This document shows, piece after piece, positions 56,970 through 64,000 of a stretch of 64,000 nucleotides of DNA. How positions within the stretch are numbered: position 1 is the first letter of the stretch; each line of letters starts with the position of its first letter. This stretch comes from an uncultured bacterium (GTDB lineage: Bacteria > Bacillota_I > Bacilli_A > RFN20 > CAG-826), in contig CASDWE010000002.1 of the NCBI GenBank assembly GCA_949284685.1, positions 271,064-335,063 of the forward strand. Reading direction: 5' to 3'. The notes beneath the pieces are model-generated. The model did not search any database and was not told the DNA's origin. It saw only the letters and a program-made list of their open reading frames with translations. The position numbers were made by a program, and so were the translations under genes.

Positions 56970-59498
56970 ATGGCAGAAGAAAATAAAACATTAGAAGAAA
57001 TCGAAGAAGGTATTGTTCCTAGTTTAAAAGACACCGCAATTGTTGAACAAGTTCAAACATCTTTTTTAGACTATGCAATGAGCGTTATTGTTTCGCGTGC
57101 TATTCCAGATGTAAGAGATGGTTGTAAGCCAGTTCACCGCCGTGTTATTTTTGGCATGAACGAGGCTGGCATGTTTCCAAACACACCATTTAAAAAATGC
57201 GCTAGAATCGTTGGCGATGTTATGGGTAAATATCATCCACATGGCGATTCTGCAATTTATCAAACTTTAGTAAGATTAGCCCAACCATTTTCAATGCGTT
57301 ATACGCTTGTTGATGGACATGGTAACTTTGGCGATGTAGATGGTGAAGAAGCCGCTGCAATGCGTTATACAGAAGCAAGAATGACTAAACTCGCCATGGA
57401 GATGGTAAGAGATATAAACTGCAACACTGTTGATTTTGTTGATAACTATGATGGAAGCGAGCAAGAACCAAGTGTTTTACCATCGCGTTTTCCAAATCTT
57501 TTAGTTAATGGTTCTAATGGTATTGCGGTTGGTATGGCAACAAACATCCCACCACATAACCTTGGAGAAGTTATCGATGGCATTGTCGCTGTTAGTAAAA
57601 ACCCTGAAATTACACCAGAAGAAATTATGGCAAATTATATTAAAGGGCCAGATTTTCCAACTGGTGGAATTATTTTAGGAAGAGGTGGTATAAGAGAAGC
57701 ATATAGTACCGGTTCAGGTTCAATTGTTATTCGTTCAAAAGCCTGCATTGAAAACATAGAACACGGCAAATCTCGAATAATTATTACAGAAATACCATAT
57801 CAGGTGAACAAGGCTAAAATGATTGAAAAGATTGCGGATTTGGTTCACGAAAAGATAATTGATGGTATTACTGATATACGTGATGAAACCAACAAAGAAG
57901 GTATTCGAGTTGTTATTGAGTTAAGAAAAGATGTTGTTCCAGAAGTTATTTTAAATCAACTTTATAAAAATAGTGATTTACAAGTTAGCTTTGGTATTAT
58001 CATGCTTTGTTTAGTCAATGGAGTTCCAAAAATTTTGCCTATCACAAAAATGTTAAGCGAATATTTGGATTTCCAAGTTGAAGTAATTCAAAGAAGAACA
58101 CAATTTTTGTTGAACAAAGACGAAGCAAGAATTCATATCATCGAGGGATTAATTGTTGCCCACGACAATATCGATGAAGTAGTGGATATCATAAAAGCAA
58201 GCGACACCCCAGAATCTGCTTCAAATGCATTAAAAGAAAAATTCGCATTATCTGATGTTCAAGTTCAAGCAATTATGGGCATGGCACTTAGAAGATTAAC
58301 TGGTATAGAAACACAAAAGTTATTACAAGAAAAAGCCCAACTTGATGAAAATGTTAAAAATTATCACTACATTTTAGAAAGCCGTCAGCACATGGTTGAT
58401 GTTGTTGTTAAAGAATTGTTAGAAATTAAAGAAAAATTCTCTGATGAAAGAAGAACAGAAATTTCTGATGATTTATCTTCTATTGATGATGAAGATTTGA
58501 TACCACAAGAAGATATAGTTATTACCTTAACAAAAAACGGCTATATTAAACGTTTAACAAGCGATACGTTTAGAACTCAAAATCGTGGTGGAAGAGGCGT
58601 TAGAGGCATGTCTATGAACGAAGATGACCTTGTTGATATTATGCTATACACAAAAACTCACACCGATTTATTATTCTTTACCGATAAAGGTAAGGTTTAT
58701 CGTGTTAGAGGATACAAAATTCCAGAATATGGTAGAAATAGCAAAGGATTACCAATTATTAATTTAATCAACGTTGAAAAAGACGAAAACGTTAAAGCGA
58801 TTATTCAAGCTGATGAATACGCAGAAAACGGATATTTATTCTTTGTTAGTAAAAACGGTATCGTTAAAAGAACAGCGGTTAAAGAGTTTGAATCCATTAG
58901 ACAAAATGGTAAAATCGCAATCACACTTCGTGATGGCGACACACTTTTAGATGTCAAATTAACAGATGGCAATACCATCATTGGCATTGCTTCATCAAAT
59001 GGAAAAATGGTCAAATTTAACGAACAAGAAGTTCGCCCAATGGGAAGAACTGCTTCTGGTGTAAAAGGAATGAATATTTCTGATGGAAGCCATTGTGTTG
59101 GTGTCACAACCTCATTAGAAGGACAATATGTTTTATCTATCACCGATAGAGGATATGGAAAATTATCCTTATTTAGTGAATATCGACAAACATCACGTGG
59201 TGCAAAAGGTGTTATCACTATTAAATCAAACGATAAAATCGGCGAACTTGTTTCAGTTCGTGCGGTTAACGGAGACGAAGATTTGATGGTTGTCACAATA
59301 AACGGCATCGTTATTAGAACTCCGCTTGCACAAATAAAAATTGCTGGCAGAAACACACAAGGAGTTAAAATTATTCGTATTGAAGACAAACAAAGAGTAT
59401 CTTCAATCGCGATTGTAAATCACGTCGAAGAAGAGGAAGAAAATTTGTCTTTAGAAGAACAAAATCAAGACGATACCCAAATCAAAGAAAGCGAGTAA
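56970..59498 (+). CDS. gyrA: DNA gyrase subunit A
   Basis: An 842-residue subunit that cuts and rejoins DNA. The catalytic Tyr is 133 (AMRYTEARM). The quinolone-binding helix reads HPHGDSAIYQTLVR, with Ser94 in the usual place but Gln98 where Asp or Glu is typical. The C-terminal beta-pinwheel has the GyrA box in QNRGGRGVRG (~residue 530), needed for negative supercoiling, and ends in an acidic tail. AGGAGGA precedes the ATG. It lies 17 nt after gyrB. Confidence 0.96.
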   Translation: MAEENKTLEEIEEGIVPSLKDTAIVEQVQTSFLDYAMSVIVSRAIPDVRDGCKPVHRRVIFGMNEAGMFPNTPFKKCARIVGDVMGKYHPHGDSAIYQTLVRLAQPFSMRYTLVDGHGNFGDVDGEEAAAMRYTEARMTKLAMEMVRDINCNTVDFVDNYDGSEQEPSVLPSRFPNLLVNGSNGIAVGMATNIPPHNLGEVIDGIVAVSKNPEITPEEIMANYIKGPDFPTGGIILGRGGIREAYSTGSGSIVIRSKACIENIEHGKSRIIITEIPYQVNKAKMIEKIADLVHEKIIDGITDIRDETNKEGIRVVIELRKDVVPEVILNQLYKNSDLQVSFGIIMLCLVNGVPKILPITKMLSEYLDFQVEVIQRRTQFLLNKDEARIHIIEGLIVAHDNIDEVVDIIKASDTPESASNALKEKFALSDVQVQAIMGMALRRLTGIETQKLLQEKAQLDENVKNYHYILESRQHMVDVVVKELLEIKEKFSDERRTEISDDLSSIDDEDLIPQEDIVITLTKNGYIKRLTSDTFRTQNRGGRGVRGMSMNEDDLVDIMLYTKTHTDLLFFTDKGKVYRVRGYKIPEYGRNSKGLPIINLINVEKDENVKAIIQADEYAENGYLFFVSKNGIVKRTAVKEFESIRQNGKIAITLRDGDTLLDVKLTDGNTIIGIASSNGKMVKFNEQEVRPMGRTASGVKGMNISDGSHCVGVTTSLEGQYVLSITDRGYGKLSLFSEYRQTSRGAKGVITIKSNDKIGELVSVRAVNGDEDLMVVTINGIVIRTPLAQIKIAGRNTQGVKIIRIEDKQRVSSIAIVNHVEEEEENLSLEEQNQDDTQIKESE

Positions 59499-59501
59499 GG
59501 A

Positions 59502-60548
59502 ATGAAAATTCTGGTTTGCTTTGACCCTAATAAAAAACACGATAATTTTGAGGGCTCTCGATTAAGAAAAACAATCAAGGGAGCCCTTGAAATTGCACAA
59601 ATCGATTACACATCAGATGTTTTAGATGACGACTATGATATAGTTCATCTAATAAGTTATGATGATTTTGATTTACAAGAAGACGCTATTGACAACAATA
59701 AAAGTGTTGTTGTTTCAGCGTTATCTTGTGAAAATGATAATTACGCTAATTATTTCCAATTCGACTATAAGGACGGACAAATTAAAAATGTTTTGTCTAA
59801 TAAAGCGATAAAATTTTTAAATAATGCAAATGTTGTTTTGGTTCCGACAGAGAGCGCAAAACGACTTTTAATAAAAAATGATATTACATCAAAAATCAAG
59901 GTCGTTCTTCCTGGTGTAAACATATCTAGATTTGATTCTAATCATGACGTGGAGAAAGAATTGTTTTATCGCTATTTTCGAGAAGACAAAACAAAAAAGC
60001 TAGTCGTAGCGATTGGTAATTATGATTATCTTGATGGAATTAGTGCATTTATTAACGCCGCTAAAAACTGTCCCGATGCTATTTTTTATTTTTTTGGTCA
60101 AGCAAGCAGTACTTTAAGTGTTAAAAATCAAATCAAACAATTAGAAAAAAATAGTCCAAAAAATATTCATTTTAAAGACGTAGTGCCTGATGATATTTAT
60201 CGTTCTGCTCTTATGAATGCCTCAATATTTATGTTGCCTTGTTATCATTATTGTGGCGTAGTATCTCTTTTAGAAGCCATGGCTGCAAAATGTGAATTAA
60301 TCATAAGAGAACAAGAAATACTCGATGGATTTGTTGTCGATGGTGTTAATGGGCATGTTGCAAAATTTAGTGAAACACTAGTGGAATTATGTAAAGAATG
60401 TCTTGCGGGTAAAATAAAATCAACAATTCCAGATGCTTATCAATTAGCACTAGATGCTTCTTTAAAACACACAGGCGAAAGATTAAAATCAATTTATGAA
60501 GAGGAAACCAAACTTGGTTTTTATCTAAGGAGAGAAAAAAATGATTGA
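59502..60548 (+). CDS. GT4-like glycosyltransferase with altered donor motif
   Basis: A 348-residue GT-B fold protein 3 nt after gyrA and overlapping serS by 8 nt. The C-terminal half follows GT4 (VVLPGVNISRFD, then YFFGQ and CYHYCGVVSLLEAMAAK), but the first Glu of the EX7E motif is Tyr; only the second Glu remains. The N-terminal half diverges from the relative at 25882-26898, sharing the MKxLxxF start. It may be a poorly active or non-catalytic partner of that enzyme. Function not known. Confidence 0.7.
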   Translation: MKILVCFDPNKKHDNFEGSRLRKTIKGALEIAQIDYTSDVLDDDYDIVHLISYDDFDLQEDAIDNNKSVVVSALSCENDNYANYFQFDYKDGQIKNVLSNKAIKFLNNANVVLVPTESAKRLLIKNDITSKIKVVLPGVNISRFDSNHDVEKELFYRYFREDKTKKLVVAIGNYDYLDGISAFINAAKNCPDAIFYFFGQASSTLSVKNQIKQLEKNSPKNIHFKDVVPDDIYRSALMNASIFMLPCYHYCGVVSLLEAMAAKCELIIREQEILDGFVVDGVNGHVAKFSETLVELCKECLAGKIKSTIPDAYQLALDASLKHTGERLKSIYEEETKLGFYLRREKND

Positions 60549-61824
60549 TGTAAATTTAATTAGGAAAGATCCAAAAAAAATTCAAGACGCTCTAAAAAGA
60601 AAATTATACGACGTTGATTTTAGTGAATTTTTAAAATGGGATGAAGAAAGAAAAATATTGTTAGTAAAAACAGAAACCAACAAAGCAGAGCAAAATCAAT
60701 TATCTAAATCTGTTCCGTTTGTAAAAAAACAAGGCGGAAACATTGAAGAAATTTTTGCAAAAGTTAAGCAACTTAGTTTAGAAAACGCGCAATTTGAGGA
60801 TAAATTAAAAGAAATCGAACATAAAATATTTGATTTTGTTAGTGCTCTACCAAACATACCAGATGACGATTTGCTTGGTGGTGGAAAAGAAAATAACGAA
60901 CCAATTAAATATCATTTAGAAAAACCAAATTTTGATTTTAAGCCCAAAGATCATGTTGAACTTTGTGAATCACTAGGACTGATTGATTTTGAAAGAGGAG
61001 CAAAAATTGCAGGTCGTGGAAGCTGGGTTTATACCGATAAAGGAGCGTTGTTAGAATGGGCTTTAATAAACTTTTTTATTAGTGAACATTTAAAAGATGG
61101 TTATACTTTTATTCTCCCGCCTCATTTGCTTAATGAAACATCTGGTTTTGTTGCTGGACAATTCCCGAAATTTAAAAGCGATGTATTTTGGTTAGAAGAT
61201 ACCGAACCAAAAAGGTTTTTGTTACCTACCGCTGAGACGGCATTAGTAAATTTACATCGAAAAGAAATATTAAAATTAGAAGATTTACCAAAAAAATATT
61301 TTGCTTATACTCCGTGTTATAGAAAAGAAGCCGGTTCATATAGAAGCGAAGAAAGAGGCACTATTCGTGGATATCAATTTAATAAAGTGGAAATGGTTCA
61401 ATATACCACTCCTGAAACAAGCGATAATGCTTTTGCTGAAATGGTGAAAAAAGCTGAAACATTATTGCAAAAATTAGGTTTGCATTATCGTGTTAGCAAA
61501 TTAGCAGCGGGCGATATTTCTCATTCCATGGCTAGGACATACGATATTGAAATTTGGATTCCATCAATTGGGATTTATAAAGAAGTATCTTCGGTTAGTA
61601 ATGCTAGAGACTACCAAGCTAGACGCGGAGAAATTCGTTATAAAGATGAAAATGGCAAAACTAAATTTGTAAACACACTGAATGGTTCTGGCTTGGCTAC
61701 TTCAAGAGTTTTTCCAGCGTTATTAGAACAGTTACAACAACCAGATGGTTCTGTTAAGATTCCTGAAGTTTTACAACCATATATGGGCGGCATTAAGGTG
61801 TTAGAACCAATTAATAAAAAATAA
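60541..61824 (+). CDS. serS: Seryl-tRNA synthetase
   Basis: A 427-residue class II enzyme that charges tRNA-Ser and tRNA-Sec. The N-terminal coiled-coil arm (~30-105) is followed by the catalytic domain with motif 2 (CYRKEAGSYRSEERGTIRGYQF) cut short here as RKEAGSYRSEERG, and motif 3 NGSGLATSR near the C-terminus. AAGGAGAG precedes the ATG. Last gene of the run that starts at yaaA; a terminator follows. Confidence 0.96.
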   Translation: MIDVNLIRKDPKKIQDALKRKLYDVDFSEFLKWDEERKILLVKTETNKAEQNQLSKSVPFVKKQGGNIEEIFAKVKQLSLENAQFEDKLKEIEHKIFDFVSALPNIPDDDLLGGGKENNEPIKYHLEKPNFDFKPKDHVELCESLGLIDFERGAKIAGRGSWVYTDKGALLEWALINFFISEHLKDGYTFILPPHLLNETSGFVAGQFPKFKSDVFWLEDTEPKRFLLPTAETALVNLHRKEILKLEDLPKKYFAYTPCYRKEAGSYRSEERGTIRGYQFNKVEMVQYTTPETSDNAFAEMVKKAETLLQKLGLHYRVSKLAAGDISHSMARTYDIEIWIPSIGIYKEVSSVSNARDYQARRGEIRYKDENGKTKFVNTLNGSGLATSRVFPALLEQLQQPDGSVKIPEVLQPYMGGIKVLEPINKK

Positions 61825-61854
61825 TAAAATACATTAAAATTATTAACAACAAAA

Positions 61855-61882
61855 AAAGAGCATCACGCGATGCTCTTTTTGT
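61855..61882. terminator. Bidirectional terminator between serS and ppdK
   Basis: AAAGAGCATC/GATGCTCTTT, a 10-bp stem with an ACGC loop, flanked by A-run and T-run, so it can serve both converging genes. Confidence 0.88.
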
Positions 61883-61906
61883 TAAATATTGTTAACTTGA
61901 CAATTA

Positions 61907-64000
61907 CTATTTTTTAGCGTTAGTAATCGCAGCTTGTGCAGCGGCTAATCTTGCGATTGGAACACGATATGGTGAGCAAGAAACATAATCTAAACCAACT
62001 GCATCAAAGAATTGGATAGAAACTGGATCTCCACCATGTTCACCGCAAACACCGACATGTAAATCTTTGTTTGCAGCACGGCCTTCGTCAACAGCAATTT
62101 TGATTAAGCGGCCAACACCTTTGGTGTCAACGTGAGCAAATGGATCTTGTTCTAAAATCTTTTTAGAGTAATAATCTGGTAAGAATTTTCCAGCATCATC
62201 ACGAGAGAATCCAAATGTCATTTGTGTTAAATCGTTTGTGCCAAATGAGTAGAATTTAGCTTCAGGAGCAATTTCTTTAGAAAGCAAGGCTGCTCTTGGA
62301 ATTTCAATCATTGTACCAACATGATAATTTAATTTGGCGTTGTTTTCTTTGATTACTTTTTCAACTTCTTCCACTAATACTTCTTTAACATAACGGAATT
62401 CTTTAACATCTAATGTTAATGGAATCATAATTTCGGCGGTTAATTTTTTACCCAAATCTTTTTGGGCTTTAATAGCGGCTTCAGCAATAGCACGAGCTTG
62501 CATACGTCCGATTTCAGGATAAGAAACGTCTAAACGGCATCCACGATGTCCCATCATTGGGTTAAATTCATGTAAATAAGAAATTCTTTCTTTGACATGT
62601 TGAACAGTCATGTTCATTGCTTTTGCCAATTCTTCAATCTTATCTTCTTCTTGAGGTAAGAATTCGTGTAGTGGTGGGTCAAGTAAACGAACATTAACGT
62701 TCATGCCTTTCATAGACATATATAAGTGATAGAAGTCATCTCTTTGATATGGAAGTAATTCAGTGAGAGCTTTTTCACGATCTTCAACAGTTTCAGAAAG
62801 AATCATTTTTCTCATATGGAAAATTCTTTCAGGAGCAAAGAACATGTGTTCGGTACGGCATAATCCAATACCTTCGGCACCAAATCTTGCTGCTGTTTCG
62901 GCATCACGTGGAGTATCAGCGTTAGCACGAACATGCAAACGGCGATATTTATCTGCCCAATCCATAATGCGCTTGAAATAACCACCCATTTCTGGATCAA
63001 CTTTTTTGATGTCGCCAGCATATACATTACCAGTAGATCCATCTAAAGAAATAACGTCATCAGCTGTATATGTAACACCACCTAATGTTAAGGTACGTTT
63101 TTCTTCGTCAATAACGGCACTTGAACAGCCAGCAACACAGCATTTACCCATACCACGAGCAACAACTGCAGCGTGAGAAGTCATACCACCTCTCATAGTT
63201 AAAATGCCTTCGCTAGAAACCATACCATCAATATCTTCTGGTGATGTTTCTGCACGGACTAAGACAACTTTTTCACCATTTTCTCTTCTTTCTTTAGCTT
63301 CATCTGCAGAGAAAGCAATTTTTCCTGTTGCAGCACCTGGGCTAGCTGGTAAGCCTACACCAATTGGAGTTGCGGTTTTTAAAGCGGTTGCATCAAAACT
63401 TTGGTGTAATAAGCTATCTAATGCTTGTGGTTCGACACGGCACACAGCGGTTTTTTCATCAATTAAACCTTCGTCCACCAAATCACATGCAATTTTTAAT
63501 GCTGCAGCAGCGGTTCTTTTACCGTTTCTTGTTTGTAAGAAATATAATTTTCCTTCTTCAACTGTAAATTCCATATCTTGCATGTCTTTGTAATGTTGTT
63601 CCATGTTTTTGATAGTATTTACAAATTGTTCATATACTTCAGGCATTCTAGCTTTTAATTCTTCAATGTGAAGTGGTGTACGAATACCTGCAACAACGTC
63701 TTCGCCTTGAGCGTTTGGTAAATATTCAGCAAAAATTTTCTTTTCACCTGTTGAAGGAGAACGAGAGAACGCAACACCAGTACCTGATGTTTCACCTTTA
63801 TTACCAAATGCCATCGATTGAATGTTAACAGCAGTTCCCCATTCGTAAGGAATGTTGTTCATTTTACGATATGTGTTTGCGCGTGGGTTGTCCCAAGAAC
63901 GGAAAACAGCGGTAACCGCTTCAATTAATTGAACATATGGGTCGCTTGGGAATTCTTCATTGAATGTTTTTTTGTAATATTCTTTATATTTGGCTACCAA
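61907..64000 (-). CDS. ppdK: Pyruvate phosphate dikinase, N-terminus outside window
   Basis: The visible 697 residues are the middle and C-terminal parts of PPDK, which interconverts pyruvate+ATP+Pi and PEP+AMP+PPi. The gene runs past the right edge; about 190 N-terminal residues are missing compared with the usual ~880. Seen: the end of the nucleotide domain (NIQSMAFGN, TGEKKIFAEYL), the phosphohistidine domain GMTSHAAVVARGMGK with its His, and the PEP domain with GFSRDD and CGEHGGDP carrying the catalytic Cys. It is the only leftward gene right of oriC. Suggests PEP-based fermentative metabolism. Confidence 0.95.
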   Translation of the reverse strand: MVAKYKEYYKKTFNEEFPSDPYVQLIEAVTAVFRSWDNPRANTYRKMNNIPYEWGTAVNIQSMAFGNKGETSGTGVAFSRSPSTGEKKIFAEYLPNAQGEDVVAGIRTPLHIEELKARMPEVYEQFVNTIKNMEQHYKDMQDMEFTVEEGKLYFLQTRNGKRTAAAALKIACDLVDEGLIDEKTAVCRVEPQALDSLLHQSFDATALKTATPIGVGLPASPGAATGKIAFSADEAKERRENGEKVVLVRAETSPEDIDGMVSSEGILTMRGGMTSHAAVVARGMGKCCVAGCSSAVIDEEKRTLTLGGVTYTADDVISLDGSTGNVYAGDIKKVDPEMGGYFKRIMDWADKYRRLHVRANADTPRDAETAARFGAEGIGLCRTEHMFFAPERIFHMRKMILSETVEDREKALTELLPYQRDDFYHLYMSMKGMNVNVRLLDPPLHEFLPQEEDKIEELAKAMNMTVQHVKERISYLHEFNPMMGHRGCRLDVSYPEIGRMQARAIAEAAIKAQKDLGKKLTAEIMIPLTLDVKEFRYVKEVLVEEVEKVIKENNAKLNYHVGTMIEIPRAALLSKEIAPEAKFYSFGTNDLTQMTFGFSRDDAGKFLPDYYSKKILEQDPFAHVDTKGVGRLIKIAVDEGRAANKDLHVGVCGEHGGDPVSIQFFDAVGLDYVSCSPYRVPIARLAAAQAAITNAKK

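Noticed and set aside
62763-63593. Plus-strand open frames opposite ppdK
   Set aside because: Shadows of a highly conserved coding gene on the minus strand; no family resemblance.

Overview
The window is AT-rich chromosomal DNA from a low-GC Firmicutes-type bacterium (Bacilli/Erysipelotrichia/RF39-like). The evidence is the gene order rpmH-rnpA-yidC-jag-mnmE / dnaA-dnaN-yaaA-recF-gyrB-gyrA, a small SRP RNA beside tadA, Ser/Thr-rich lipoproteins and an MEP-pathway gene (ispE). TGA is used as a real stop (for example in the ATGA overlaps yaaA/recF, ispE/glmU and the P-type ATPase/psuG), so the Mollicutes UGA=Trp code does not apply. The exact taxon cannot be fixed from the sequence alone. No tRNA, rRNA, CRISPR array or intact transposon was seen.

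Layout. 0-9.5 kb: two Ser/Thr-linker lipoproteins (one cut by the left edge), an ABC exporter, an aldo/keto reductase, aminopeptidase C, a TetR regulator and a DUF2130 coiled-coil protein. 9.5-20 kb is an accessory island: a membrane protein, a decayed DUF4143 ATPase fragment, a NERD nuclease-like protein, a membrane-anchored XRE regulator, a SAM-I-type riboswitch controlling an 85-residue unknown protein, a Fic protein in operon with a large SF1 helicase-nuclease, a DUF4143 ATPase and a DUF2971 protein. 20-34 kb: RlmCD-type methyltransferase, class II aldolase, hydrolase, DUF2188, metG, rpmE, a lipid-type glycosyltransferase, hemolysin-III protein, an ArsR/CadA metal-efflux pair divergent from tldD-tldE-mscL. 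34-41 kb, leftward: P-type ATPase-psuG-TetR-Fe-ADH-degenerate M50-like protein, then a lipoprotein and tadA behind the SRP RNA. 41.7-50.4 kb, leftward: glmU, ispE, rsmA, rnmV, tatD, mnmE, jag, yidC, rnpA, rpmH. 50.4-50.8 kb is the replication origin. 50.8-61.8 kb, rightward: dnaA, dnaN, yaaA, recF, gyrB, gyrA, a glycosyltransferase, serS. The right edge cuts a leftward pyruvate phosphate dikinase gene.

How it works together. Around the origin most genes point away from oriC, co-directional with replication. These housekeeping blocks cover replication initiation, DNA topology, ribosome and tRNA maturation, membrane protein insertion and cell-wall precursor supply. The metal-efflux pair and the TldD/E protease genes share one divergent promoter region with two matching operator palindromes, suggesting joint control. 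The Fic-helicase operon sits behind two 32-bp palindromic repeats and is the best candidate for an unfamiliar defence or stress system. Several genes have a -10-like hexamer only 6-9 nt before the ATG and no Shine-Dalgarno sequence, suggesting a class of leaderless transcripts.
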